A stretch of DNA of 64,000 nucleotides from Otis tarda. Its lineage: Eukaryota; Chordata; Aves; Otidiformes; Otididae. The stretch lies in contig CM048557.1 in assembly GCA_026413225.1 (NCBI GenBank), positions 64,160,987 to 64,224,986 on the forward strand, given 5' to 3'. A program made the position numbers and the translations under genes. This document shows positions 11,581 through 24,098 of the stretch, piece after piece; positions within the stretch are counted from its first letter, which is position 1, and each line of letters begins with the position of its first letter. Below the pieces are notes generated by a model, which was not told the origin of the DNA, made no database searches, and saw only the letters and a list, made by a program, of their open reading frames with translations.

Positions 11581-11643
11581 CTTCCTCTGTTGGTAATACC
11601 TGGATTCTAGATAAATTGAGCTTTTATGGGATGTCACAGAGTT
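11581..11643 (-). CDS. Weak candidate exon, 21 codons, minus strand
   Basis: On the minus strand a tgttttgtcag acceptor precedes a 63-nt open segment (exactly 21 codons, phase 0 at both ends) that ends in GAGGAAG followed by gtgagtaag, a strong donor. The peptide is hydrophilic, includes the residues SIYLESRYYQQRK and is not recognised. It lies only about 25 bp from the tail of a decayed CR1, contains no CpG and has no visible conserved motif, so a chance combination of splice-like signals is quite likely. It could alternatively be an exon of a non-coding RNA. Confidence 0.15.
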
Positions 11644-14403
11644 CTGACAAAACACAGATGTCTTTGAGCATCTAAGGAAAACTTTGATCAAAAATCTGTT
11701 TTCTTTGGGACAAGCTGTGTTACAGCTTTGGCTTTTCTTCATATCCTCAGAGTATTGGAAAGCAAAGAAAGATTCAAAATGCCAACAGCATAAAAAAATA
11801 AGCATAAAATAATAGTAGAGTATCTTCTGCTTTCAGCTGCAGAAGCTTTGTCTCATTTGAAAGAGGAGTTCTAGCTACAGAGCCAAAAATCTTTCGTTAC
11901 GAACAGGGCTACCAACAGACCTTTGCTTGCATGAATCCATATGGAAGATGGGCCACAGGCTCAGCTGGTGCAAGTTCAGCATGTAATGGCCAGTGCAAAT
12001 ATTGTGATTTACACCAGCTGAGATATGGCTTTCTGTTTCTATTTTAATAAATCAGCTTTAGGAATAAATTTCTCCTTACTTGCCTGGTACGGTTCTGTCG
12101 ACATGTTTAACCACACTAACACAACGACTATGTTTTTAGTGCAAACCACAAATGAAACATCCTTTGTGCCACATAAAGCACATCTTCGAGCCCAGATTGA
12201 TTTTAGAGGTGCTAATTATATTATATAGTGTTGCAGGATCTACAGTAATTCACTTCTAAAATCCATTTAATTTCTTTTTAATTACTCATGTTTACCAATT
12301 CCTTTAGATTCGGAAAAGGCACAAAATTGCAGTTAGCAAAGGAGGCTTGAAGTGGAATGATTAAGAACATCTGGCATATACATAATTATAGCAGGCAATT
12401 TATTCCGCCTTTACCATTTCGCTATAGCCGTGGTAATGAGGTAGAGCTGGATTCTATCACTTTTCTGAGCATTTACAAGTACCTTACTGCACAGACAGTT
12501 TCATTGGAATAACGGGCAATAATTAAAGTGTATAACACCAAACCTTGGAAGAAAAGGTGGCAGATTCTTTCCCTGACTACATGGAGCTGCCAGACCTAGA
12601 TGTGCAGTCTGCCTTTCCCATGAATGAATTCAGGCTGAGTTTATCTGAAAGACTACCTGAATGTAACTAACTATAACAAACACTGTGGGCAGCTTGTTAC
12701 AGTGTAAAAGTGGTATGAATCAATACTAAAATTATGTTGATTCTGCCAATTTTTTATCTTTGGAGAAAAAAAAAAACAGAAGTAAAGAAAAAAGCAACAA
12801 TGTCACACCATACTATTCCATGGATTTTTGAAGTTAAACATTTCATCCTTGCTTTAAAAAGTTGCATGTTTTATGAACATAAGGGAGAAATTAACTAAAG
12901 CATCTTACTTCAAAGCATGTTCTTCTTCATCTTCCTTTGTGGAAAACTTAAAACTTTAGGTTCCTTGAAATTTCTGCAAGTCCTAATTTACAAATCTTGC
13001 TGAAGTAGATCTGCTTTTGAGCCAGCTCGTGTGGTGACCTTGCTTATGGTTGGTTTGCTTCTGCTGGCCAGGAGGATCCTCAAATGAGACAAACAAAGGA
13101 CCTTTAATATTTGTATATCTACAGGTATCCCTTCAGCCCACCGAGAGTCCCACCTGGGCAGCACTCACAGGGGTGGAGCAACAAGCAGGGCAGCACCGGG
13201 AGAGGAAAGAGGGCCCTGTCTGGACTCTGCTCCTCAATCTCAACAATAATTGTCGATTCTAATACGCAACCCACACGTTTTCACAGTACAAATATAGTCA
13301 GGGGAACTTTGGTGCTGTCTATTCAGTTAAACCAAGAGAAAGTGATGAGGATCATAGTCAAGATCATAGTGGGGAAGATGGCTCAGTTAATCAGCGATAA
13401 CTTTATTGCTTGTGAAAGACATTACAAAAGCCAGTGTGCAGGCCTTTGGACCAGTTCATGGTAGAGAAGAGAGAGTGCTGTTGCTGCGCTGACAGTGACT
13501 GGCTTCCTAAACTTAGGGCTGGCAAGTGGTGAATTCACCATCCCTTGGTGTATTTAAGAACACACAGAACCTCATTTAAAAGAATTTAAAGCAACTCCAA
13601 TAAAAGCTATGAGCTTCATACGTAAATTACTGCCTGCATCTGTCTTTCATTATGCAAGCAGTGAGACTGGCTGATGGAGGTGACTTTTTCTACCCAAGGA
13701 TCTGTTAATCTTATTCCCTAATACCTTTTTTGATGTCTTTGTTCCTAGCAGCCATTGACCAGGCACAATCCAGACCTGTCTCCGGGGAAGTATCACTAGC
13801 CATAGCATTGCCAACAGCTTCCATTCCCACAGCTCTGTGAGAACCTGGAAGAAGACATCTCATGAAAGCATTCCAAGGTGACGTGACCAGTGTCAGGTGT
13901 AACTATCAGACCCAGGTGACTACAGAAAGCATAACTCCTTCTCTATGAGTTTTTAAAATAGAAAAATGAGCAAAAAAGAAATCGGTGAAATGTGGGCTCT
14001 TTTCTCCACAACATTTCACAAGAAAAGTACTGCCATCACATTAATTTAGAGTCTCAGCAGTACAATTTGAAAACCAGTACCTCTGTTTCTGAAAATTCTT
14101 CTTTAGGGATTTCCATAAGATATGTGATGGAAAAATCTAGCCCTACTATACAGCCAAAACAGCCTTAGCTGGAAGGAGCCAGGGCTGAATAATGAAATAT
14201 AAAAGGGACAACAGTAGGTTTGACAGTTTTGGGTTGCTCAGCCTGTTAGTGCCACCACAGCTCACCACTCTGGCCAGTTGACGGAGGGAAAGCTCACCCT
14301 CTCCACTTGGACGGTCAGCTGAAGGAACACTTCACGTCTATGCATCAGATAGGGCTCAAAGGACGTGGGCTAGTGTATGCTCACAAAGACCATAGATACT
14401 TAC
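11644..14403. other. Non-coding stretch without recognisable genes
   Basis: No gene or transposon recognised. The sequence is AT-rich and has a short A11 run near 12767. The frames at 12025-12228 and 13050-13464 lack motifs. Confidence 0.5.
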
Positions 14404-14525
14404 TCTTTTCACTATGAAACTAATTGCAGAAAGAGCGATCCACCAGGCCACCAGCCACCCAACATTATTTTTAAGGATGATGGGATACACTACATATGTT
14501 CCCCATGTACTGGAAGCAAGCAAAA
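14404..14525 (-). CDS. Candidate exon with a hydrophobic 40-residue reading frame
   Basis: On the minus strand, a ttacctgcag acceptor precedes a 122-nt segment that is open as two bases plus 40 codons and ends in GTGAAAAGA followed by gtaagtatc, a near-perfect donor. The encoded stretch includes the hydrophobic run VGWLVAWWIALSAISFIVKR, which resembles a membrane segment ending in basic residues. I do not recognise the family. The same DNA also has a good acceptor (taattgcag) and donor (gcag followed by gtaagc) on the + strand, bounding an open 102-nt segment at 14430-14531. Only one strand, or neither, can be the real exon. Options are a small exon of a membrane protein, a lncRNA exon on either strand, or coincidence. 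Confidence 0.27.
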
Positions 14526-14531
14526 CTGCAG

Positions 14532-16919
14532 GTAAGCGATATTCTCTACTGTCCATTTCCTTGAATTTTTTCTTCAAGTTCTTAGCCCAGGATCTTCTTT
14601 CTTCTGCTGTCTCCTGTCCTTATCATTCACTTGTTATTGGCTCCTAGCTGCCACGTGCAACTGATTTTCTTTTATCATTCAGGGAATCTGTCAAGTCCAC
14701 CACAGCATTGACCCTTATTTATCTTTTCTTGTGGTTCTGTCTCTCGCTTCCTCTTCCAGCTTGTTCTTTAGTGCAGTTTCAAAGTAGCTTACTCTGGTCT
14801 ATATTATTCTTGTGAATGCAAGTGACAATTTTATTGAAGATTCAGCTTTTCTTCCTTGTTCTCTGTCTGCCAAATATTGAACCGAGTTATTTTGGAGACT
14901 ACTGTTCAAATCCAGGCAATGTAACTGCATATGCTTATTCCTGTTTTAACCAGACGGACTTTATAGGATGCAGTCCAAACTTGATTTGAGTTGGCCCAGC
15001 AGCTTCCTTTACACAACAACATTAGCATTTTCCTGCATAAACTGAGTCTTAGAAAATTCATTGAAGAATATTTTTATTCTACAAAAAAGTGCCACCATTT
15101 TTGTAGGACAGGTGCATGTTCCCACTTCAAATTCAAATTCCCACTTCAAAATATATATTTTGTATATATCTTGCCTGGGCATACTTTCAAATTTCTACAA
15201 AGGAATTTATTTCATACTCTTTCAAAGACTTTTAAAATTCTGGTGGTTGTTGCTTTCATTTGAAATACTTTACTGGCATATTTGCATATTTCTTGCCATA
15301 TGCAAATTCTGCATCTATGGCCAGTCATGATCCAATTCCTCCATTCAGAGCCAAGGTTACTCTTTGAATTTCAGTTGTCTAACCTTTAAGTTAACTCTGA
15401 TTAATTGAGATCAAATGTTTTAAGACTGGTCTGCACAGCTCTAGTGACTGTAAATTTTCTTGGTTAGCACAAGATTGTGTGCTGATAAAAATGGCACTTT
15501 AAATCTTCCTTCCTGAAAACTACCTTTTGGTCACCAGTTCTCAATCCATTGAGATAATCAGGATTGTTTTTAGGATACATCTGATGAAGATGCTCAAGCA
15601 CAGAACTCTATTATCTGTCTTTACCATTGGGTTGTTTTTTTTTTTTTAATAATATTTCTTTGGATATTTCTGGCTATGGTGTCAGTCCACTTAGCAGAAC
15701 TTTCACATGAAGACAGGTCTCACCAAACCCATAAGACCACCCAATTTTTGGGGAACTACAGTGTTGCTGTGGACAGCACAAGATGAAGGACAAGAGGAAA
15801 AAAAAAAGCTAAGAAAAGGAAAAATTAAGTGAACTAAGTGGCAATCATGGAAATTCACAAATTAGCTGGTCCAAATATTTTTTTTCTATTAGGTGCTTGT
15901 TCTCACAGTCCTTGTATAACCCATTTCTTAGTCTGTGTAAGTACAAATGTGCTACTGCTTTTCACTCTAGCTGCACAATAGACAGAATGAAAGCTTTAGC
16001 CCTCAACAATGACAATTTCCATCCCTTCATCAAATTTAAATTTAACCTTTATAATGTTATAAATCACTGTTAGCACCAAACATTGTTGAGGATACACATG
16101 GCTTTTATTTTTTTAGTTAAATTGATGGTGTGTATTTATCAACAACAACTTCTGTAGTTTAGTGAAGGGGAACATCACTTACTGAAAGCGAGACTGTCTC
16201 TGTGCCATTTAAAGGGGTGTGTGTGCATGTGCATGCAATGCATGATAAATGCAATATTTCTTTTAGGATACTGTTTTCAGTTTCTTATAGCTTTGCCATA
16301 ATATCACTAAAATTTCCAGTCCGAGAATTCAGATAGCAGAGGTGGCTTAGGCTTTTTGTTTTCATTTTGGTTATTGTGTGAGTTTTTTTTTTTCTCTTTT
16401 CAAAAGAAAACCAGTGAGAACAAGTTTAGAACTTCCAAACAAGAATAAAAGAGAACAAGAAGCATATTTTCCTTTGCTATCTTAAAATAACACTGCCAAG
16501 CCTTGTAGTTTTGTTTTGCTTCCCTTAGTTTCATTAGAAACCATGAGCATATCAGAATTTAGTGCAGGTGTGATCTTTGGGGTCACAGCTCTGCTTTTTC
16601 CCACTGCTCTGAAAATCCACCAAATGATAAGGCTCAATTTAGTGGGTTTTTTTACTTTGTTGATACTTCTGAAGGTGGCAGCTTCAGTCTCGGAAGATTG
16701 CACAGCCTCTCAGATGTGTGATCCCTCTTACAAGCAATTAGCCTGGAGCACAGGCCATGGCCCCATGGGATGCCATGTGCTGCAGGCTAGAGTGGTGGAA
16801 GTGGAGCTGGACTATCTCTTCAATTTCCGCTGATGGGTTGTGTAGCACTTGACTGGTAAACAGAAAGGCTGTAAGAGAATAGCTAGGATGACATGGAGCC
16901 AAGATCATATGGATGAAAA
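14532..16919. other. Non-coding stretch without recognisable genes
   Basis: No gene recognised. A 20-bp imperfect direct repeat (cccacttcaaattcaaatt and cccacttcaaaa) lies at about 15120-15150, T-runs at about 15637 and 16383, and a 21-bp alternating GT/GC/AT tract at 16217-16237. A 105-codon + frame at 16516-16833 lies behind an acceptor-like pyrimidine run (ttgcttcccttag), but it has no family motif and no convincing donor. Confidence 0.5.
16217..16237. repeat. Short alternating GT/CA-type tract
   Basis: Twenty-one bases of uninterrupted purine-pyrimidine alternation (GTGTGTGTGCATGTGCATGCA), a short degenerate dinucleotide repeat. Confidence 0.8.
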
Positions 16920-17210
16920 ACACCCAAAACATGAAGCACTGATGGGACAGGGGGTGGGAGAAAGAAAGGACAAGACAAGAGTTTGGATGGAGGATCCAGC
17001 AAAGTGACAGAATGGAGGACAAAGAATGAAGAGACAAGACAGGGTCTAAGCTTGGGAGAAGGGGATAAGACAGGATTTGAATGGTACAATAGGAAAAAGA
17101 CACCAAAAACCAGGTTGGAGGGGTAGAGCTGAAGACCTCAGACTTATAGATGGAAGAATAGAAGGATCAGAAGGATGGAAGAAACAGAAGGAACAGAAGG
17201 ATTTCCAGGG
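16920..17210 (+). repeat. Purine-rich belt with GAAGGA-type tandem units
   Basis: The + strand is strongly purine-biased over nearly 300 bases. At about 17146-17202 it becomes a loose tandem array of cagaagga, atggaaga and similar units. The proline-, serine- and leucine-rich frames on the minus strand are translations of this bias. It may be a decayed GGAA/GAAA microsatellite. Confidence 0.6.
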
Positions 17211-17771
17211 AAAAACAATGATGCTTAGGAAACATCCGTTACAACTCTTTAGGCATCTTCAGACACCTAAGAATCTGGTCATGTTATTACACTGATAAAA
17301 CCCAATTAGTGAGGAACAATATACTGGGGCTACACAGCAGTGGTAAAAAAAGGTTGAAACTACACTTTGTCCAGCAAGTAGAAATTAATGGTGTCCACTG
17401 AGATACGGAAGAACGCAGGAGGTTTAGATGGTGATCAGACAATTAAAGACTGTATCATAAAAAGTCTGCAAAAACAGACCTTGCACAACCTCTTTAAACC
17501 TGGCAGTTGACTTCTGAGTGGATAACTCTGCACTTGATGATGTTCCTGGAAAGCCACAGTTCTCTCTGTAACAAGTGATCTTTCAAGGTAAGAGCTTTGA
17601 AGCACTTGGTGGCAGTTGCTTTCCATTGACTGTAAGTGAGCCCAATACCAAGCTATTCTGAAAGTCTCACCCTTGTTTTACCCAAAAGTTTTCCTAAGGG
17701 CAGAGAGGCTTCTTCAGGTGTGGAAAAGTACTACTGCCAATCAGACCACACTGAGGTAGGAAACAAAACAG

Positions 17772-17797
17772 AAAAAAAAAAAAAAAAAAAAAAAAAA
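17772..17797 (+). repeat. Poly-A run (A26)
   Basis: Twenty-six consecutive A residues, followed by G and more A-rich sequence. No recognisable retroposed sequence lies directly upstream, so it is called only a mononucleotide repeat. Confidence 0.95.
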
Positions 17798-18793
17798 GAA
17801 AATTTGCTACTTTCCCTAAAAAAAAATGCAATACGGAGCTATTTGGGACCCTGAGTATTTTAAATCCATCTCACACCACACTTGAACTTGTCCCCTTTAA
17901 GGGGATAATACCATTTTTTCTGCATTTTCCCTCTCAGTTGATTGATATAGGCAGAAGAGTCTTTAACAGTAAATAATAAAGCAATTATTTTTAACAATTT
18001 CAATTTCTCAGTTGAAATAAGGAATGAAACAATTCTTTTTTTCCTTAAGATCTCTGCAGAAAATCAGCACGCCCTATGAAACATGGTATGTGTAGCTCTT
18101 AGCCTTTTACCTCTAGTGATAACAAAAATGCGTTGTTTCACTCTCTACCGTTGCTGCCATTTGCAGAGGTGGTAAATGGTTTAACTCCAGTAACCAATAA
18201 GCTCATGTCAGCCTACCAAAGCAGATTAATTACTATTCACTCGTACTGTCTTGGATAGTACAGCTTTTATTTAATCCTCAAATTCTTCCTGGAATTAAAC
18301 AACTTCCAACCTCCTTCCTTTGTACTGGACAGGTACTGCCTGCAGGTGCCTGAGGTGCAAGCGGCCAGGCTGATAACAGAGAGCACCACACAACGAGCTC
18401 AGCAGAGCCCGTGATGCAGCACAGCACATTTCAAACACACAATCAGTCACGTTAGGAGCACCGTTTTTGGAGGGCTGGGGTAAATGTAAGCATGCTATTA
18501 AATCCAGCTGACTTGATGTTGCTGAATTAAACAATAAAACCAAAGAAGCTCTTCAAGCTACTGATTTCTGCAATGCATTGTATGCATTTACGTAAATCTA
18601 ATTAAAACACTGTGCATAACCCAATTACGAGCTATTCCCTTACAGCAAGTTTTATATTTATCTAAGCCAAGCTGCGCCAGCTGTGAGACACAACCCTGGG
18701 TTTGTAAATAGCTATTGTATAACAGCTGAAGTGGTCAGATAAATAGGCTGATGATTTTGTCTTTCTGCCAATGAATCCTTGTAGATCTGGACC

Positions 18794-18809
18794 TTTTTTT
18801 TTTTTTTTT
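18794..18809 (+). repeat. Poly-T run (T16)
   Basis: Sixteen consecutive T residues. A mononucleotide repeat with no associated element seen. Confidence 0.95.
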
Positions 18810-19539
18810 GCTGTATCAAGTTACTGAGTTTTACTTCATTTATATATTTCTGCTATTGGATTGCTGAGGAGAGAAGTTAAAGGTGCAATGTAAAAGGCAA
18901 GCAGTTGAGAGGCTGAGGGACAACAGAAAAGCTTCACTTTGTATGCTACTAGTAGGTGTGGAGGTAGGTCTGGAGAGGCCATATCACCACTCTGAATTGC
19001 TCTTTAGGGGAGGCAGTCTCCCTCCGCTGGGAATACAGCGGCATTGGTGATACAGGGGACTGGCCTTCAAACACAAGTGTCTAATGTTGGGTGCTGAGAA
19101 TAATCTTATTCCAGCCTTGAGGCTGAATAGAGCATCAGTCACCAGTATTTAGATTTTGATGAGGATTATACCAATATCAATCAGAATTCCCCTGACACTC
19201 CATAAATGCATTTCCGTCACCTGAGTAATAGTGGTAGAAGATGCAGCAGGGACCAGCTCTTGCTGTTCTCAACCAACACTGCACAAAAATCTTCCTGCAG
19301 CAGATCTACACCATGTTTGTGACAGCAATTAGCCTATGTATCTTTTCTATCATTAGATGAAATGTAAGATTCAGGGGGAGAAAACAGTAGACTCAACTTT
19401 GCTTTCCAGGAGTAGAGCCATCTCTAAACCTCCTTGTCTCCCTCCCAAGGAGCACTTTGAAGTGCTCTCATTTAAGGCTTAATTCTATGCTCTCCCCAGT
19501 TTATGAAGAAGAGCTAACACAAGAGAACCCTTCCTAAGG

Positions 19540-19760
19540 CTGGGAAAATGGAGAGGGAGGATAAAACTGGCTGAACCATGTAAAAGAGGGAGTAGTGGGG
19601 TAGGAAAGCCCAGTTAGGCATATGCAGGAGCAGAGAGAGGAGAATGAGAAAGAAGACAACAGGGAGGCAGAGCACTGGTAAGGGTGATACAGAGCGAAAG
19701 GGACTGTGAGCAGATCCTGGGTGGGACAGTACAGAGCGACAGTGGGAACAAAGGACGCAA
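19540..19760 (+). repeat. Purine-rich belt
   Basis: The + strand is dominated by A and G, with many gagag, ggagg and gaaag words. The minus-strand frame here is Ser/Pro/Leu-rich only because of this bias. There is no clear periodic unit. Confidence 0.45.
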
Positions 19761-22700
19761 GACTTCTCCAGTGAGTCACACTATTTCATCCCTCTAGGGC
19801 AGGAATTTATGCTGTTGGGTGGAAAGCCCAGCCAAGTCCTCACCTGTGACTCTCAATAAATTATCTTTCCTTTCCTTTCTCTGCTTCCTTGGTGTCAGAG
19901 GCTCGTAGGGGCAGCTCAGCTAGCCAGTAGCTTAGTATCTATCCCTACTCAAGCAGCACTTCCCCAAGCAACGCTTCAGCTCCCAGCACAGTGCCTGCAG
20001 AGCTGCGTGACGAGTAGCAGCCTCTCCTCATGCAACCTTTAACTGCAGGCTTAGTACAGTGCTACAAGCATTCCCTGGGGCAAGCGAGATTGACGTGGCA
20101 CCTGAGCACATGTACAACCCATCGCTGGGATTTCAAACTACATGCCACTTTCTTGCAGTTGGAGACTTTATGTTTTGAAGACTTTATGAGCTTGAGCAGG
20201 CAATAAAAGCTTCTCTCCATGCTAATGAAATGTCCGAGTCCTAATGGATTAGTAGTTTTCATATCAGATTAAATCTGCATTTCTGCTGATAAAGACACAA
20301 AAGTCACTCCTAATAGGCTTTCAGATTTTGTTAGCAAAAATACATCTCAATAGAGCACAGCGCCCATGGGTTACAAACAGGACAGAAAAGGCACTAACAC
20401 ATTATGACGGACTGCTCAAAAACTCCGCGTTCCTCCAACTGGCCAGAACACAGTCGGGCAACATGCAGAAGGCTATTGCTGATGTAGGGAAACCCTGTGG
20501 GCACTTTCCTAGAAGACCATGTACAGTCAGCCTATCTCTGGTCTCGGCAGTGTCCCCAGAGCTGTTCTGCAACTATGGTCAGATATGGGGCCCCTGCAGC
20601 CAGGATAAATTCTCCCACTCTCTTCAAAGACTTCAGGTCCTTTTGACGCTGGTAGTTACTCCGCATGTCTCTTTGTGAAGCCACTGGATGAACAGAGATC
20701 CCAAACTCAATGCCTCATCCATAACTTTCCACCCTAAAGAACTGCAAACATTGTTTTGGGATACAACATCGACCAGGCGATTCCTCCAGAAAGCTGCTTA
20801 GGCCATACCTGTGCTGCTAAAGGAAAAGGCCTCAGAGACCAAGAGCAAGTGGAACCAGCTGGTTCACATCTACGCTGTTTAGAGCTTACCCTTTCTGTCC
20901 CAAATTTGTCTAGAAATGAGCTGGAGAAGTCCACAACAGAGTTGGAGAGTGATTTATCAGCTAAGCAATGTGGACAACAGAGATCCAGTGCTTAAGCTGG
21001 CTCCTTGTCTTTCATGTAAGAGCATAGAGGTTCTCTAGAAGCATGGCAAAGGGTGAGGCATTGCTGTGTGGTTGGACAACTTTGAAAACACTGTGATGCT
21101 GGAGAGCAAAGCCCATGCACAGGGTGGGGGCATAGTGTAGAGCTGCTGTAAGACTCCACTTGCAGGCATGAATTCCTGGCTGTGGATGCTCTGCCTGCAG
21201 CCCTCCATTGGTGCCCACAGGCTGAATCTCAGAGCCTGGATCCCTCATTTTAGGCACCTCACCATTCCCACGCAGCAGTGCTTTGTCACACATCCTGCTG
21301 GGCTTTGTAAGCATGCCAAAGCCACCGCACACCCCAAGTCCTTTGGTGACTCCTCTGTGGAACTGGTGTAACATACAGGAGAAAATTGACTCAACCCAAG
21401 AATACTTTGATGACATTTTGTACACATGGCTGATTTTTTTCTACTTCACTTTTTGGAAGTTTTTCCATTTGTTATTTTTGGACTTTAACAGAGTGATTCC
21501 ATTTTCCATTTCAATTAGTGCTCCAGCTTGCTCCACCACTTTCATTTCTGACTTGACTAAGTCTAAGGTAACTTTTAGAAAGGAAGGAAAAGACATAGAT
21601 GAATTATAGCACTTGAAATCAGTGAAAAAATTCGGAAAGGAAAATGTAATTAAGAAATAAATTGAAAAATGGAAGCACCTACAATACAGTGGCCAGGAAT
21701 TATTATTTTAGGGGGAAAATCATCACAGGCAGCTTAATTCCATTTCATTTTGTTGCTCTCGGGATTTGGACTGTTTGCTCATTTATTTGGATAAAATGTA
21801 AACCTCTTACTTGCATTGTTAGATGTAATGAGTATGATTTTGCATTTAATTAAAATACTGACACATTCCTACCAATGGAAAAGTTTCCGTTGCTTTTCAG
21901 AAAGCATTTGATTTATAGAACATAGTTATTAACTGCTCAGCAAATACCTGGAATGGTAATAGCTAACCTGTTGGGAAAAGCATGACTGCTCCTGTAAAAA
22001 CAAAGGTTTTAAAGAGATTGAAATGTCTGGAAGAAATTCAAGATGTGAAGGGTGACGGTAAAAATGGTAAAGTGACATTTTGGGTGTTTGATCTATGACT
22101 GATACAAATATAATTTTACATGGAAATGAGAGTACACTGGGACAGGAAGCGCTGGTGGAACTTTATAAAGTTTACATTCAGTAGCTGGTTACCCAGGTTG
22201 AAGTGGGATGAGTTGCAATAAAAGCACTGACATCTGAAAACCTACATGGATGGATTGATTCAAAGCTCACCACAGTCTGAATTTGTGTGGTATAGAAGGG
22301 GGCCTTTCTGTAAGTGAGTGTGCTACTTTTCCAATAGCATTTAAAGTTGCTTCATTGCTACAGAAAAGGGTGAGCAAAAAAAAAAAAGAGACAAATCCAA
22401 AATTGTCCCAAAGTCCAAAATTACAAGTCAGAAAAGCTCTGCTCAACAGTAACCCTGTGCTGTCAACCACATCCAGCTGCCGCCTGACATTTCTTCTTCT
22501 TCTGCCCAACACCAAAACTGCTCTTCCCAATACGAGACTTCTCACTCCTACCAAAGACCAGCTACATATCTAGAAATCAGGCAGGGCAGCGACTCTCTGG
22601 AAATGCCTGCTCTATTCAGAGCTATACCTAAGAAACTTGAGTATAAGGTCCTTATAAGATAAGGCCTCTCTTCTCTGTCCGTTTTTAAAAAATAAAGTAA

Positions 22701-23989
22701 CTCCATTTTTCAGGGCTTTTTATTTTTTCTGGAACAAGAGAGGAACAGGAGAGCTGCCATAGCTAACTCTATGCTGCAAAGGAGGCAACTGGTCCCTTCA
22801 TCTTTTGATGTTCTTGGTTATCACTATACGATGACACCATTCAAGAGGTACCTTGATACGATGGGAACAGACTCTATCCTGGGATGCTACATGAACATTA
22901 GAGCCTTTCTCTAGAGACTCACACTTGCAGGTCTCTCTCACAGGGCCTGAAAGCAAGGTTTAATAGAAGATCTTGTCTAGTAACACAGAAATACATTACT
23001 CTGGTGGGTCTGGAGCCATCCCATCACCACAGAGCATTAAATATTGTCACTGTATTTTCCAAAGTTGCATGAAACTTCTGTCCTTTCTTCTTTCCGGTTA
23101 TCAGACACACAGGGAATCTTTGGTAGAAATGAACATTATGGACTAAGAAACCTGCCTGAATGTGTCAATATTCCAACTTCCTAGACAAGCTAGCTTTTTT
23201 TTTTTCCCCAAACCTCTGAAGATAGAGGGATGTGTCATGTCTAATAGTTGTGTCTCAAATGATGTCAACGTACCTTAATTAAAATGCTGAGGAAAAAACA
23301 GATCACTTCTGAACAGATGAGGAATACAACAGGTGCTATAAAGCCATCTCAATTCACAACTTCTTAACAGCACTTCAGTACGCTATTCACTTCTGTGCTA
23401 TGATATATTTATCAGTAGAACCTTAACAGGTGAAAAGAGATTGAAGTCATGTAATCCCACCAGAGTATCATGAGGGAAGCCAGAGAAATGGATGAGATGA
23501 CTTTAGGCTAGTTACTTGGTTTATCAAACCTAAAATACTCATTAAAAGTACAGACGAAAATTTTAAAAATTGCTGCAATTAATTGTCACCAGAACTCTGA
23601 GACTTTGAGACAGCAACAACCGGCATAAAAAATAACCAAGCTGAATTTATAACACTTTTGTGGTCCTCAGCCTTCCTGAAAAGCATGCATAGAATCCAGT
23701 TACCAATACATCAGACTTGGTAGGAATCAAGAACTGGTCTAGACAGCAATTTTTCAAGTATCGGTGTCTCTGCCCCCGGCGCTGAGCACATTATTCTGGA
23801 AGCTTTTCACACAGTAACTCTGGGAACTACAGCAGTTGAAAGTTTTGTGAAAGACTGTTTTTACACTAGAAAATTACATTCTAGCAGTTTGGAACCGTGC
23901 TGTGAGGATAAGGAAGTTCTGAGAAAAAAGCCAAACCAACACAGAAAAGTGTTTTCAAAACAGATATTTCAATATTTTTGCAACCAAAC

Positions 23990-24098
23990 AGAATCACAGG
24001 TTGAAAGAATGGATGAGGCTGGAAGGGATGCCTGGAGATCATCTAGTCCCACACCCATGCTCAAGCAGGGTCTCCTAGAGCAAGTTGCTCAGGGCTGC
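23990..24098 (-). mobile_element. Short CR1 3' remnant of a different subfamily
   Basis: Reverse-oriented CR1 tail. It begins with agaatcacagg, then ggctggaagggatgcctggagatcatctagtccca, then the ctcaagcagggtctcctagagcaagttgctcaggg block typical of another avian CR1 subfamily. The match fades after about 24098, leaving roughly 110 bp. The + frame at 23847-24230 runs through it and is not a gene. Confidence 0.82.

Larger units (their letters stand above)
17211..23989. other. Long non-coding stretch without recognisable genes
   Basis: No coding gene recognised. It holds an A26 run (17772-17797), a T16 run (18794-18809), a second purine-rich belt (about 19540-19760), an A12 run (22376-22387) and a T13 run near 23195. 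The interval 18540-18790 reads like candidate conserved regulatory DNA, with several TAAT, TTTAC and CAGCTG motifs in orderly unique sequence, but conservation cannot be judged from one sequence. The longest frame (21012-21425 minus, 137 codons) has no motif and is overlapped by frames in other phases. Confidence 0.5.

Noticed and set aside
16516..16833. 105-codon + frame behind a good acceptor-like pyrimidine run
   Set aside because: No donor of quality at the end, no recognised motif, and the frame simply runs to a stop at the border of a purine-rich belt.
17772..17797. A26 run considered as the tail of a processed pseudogene
   Set aside because: No upstream open or gene-like sequence and no target-site duplication was found around it. 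CR1, the main retrotransposon here, does not leave poly-A tails.
21012..21425. 137-codon minus-strand frame overlapped by a second minus phase and two + frames
   Set aside because: Multiple phases are open at once, which indicates a stop-poor stretch rather than a gene, and no motif was recognised.
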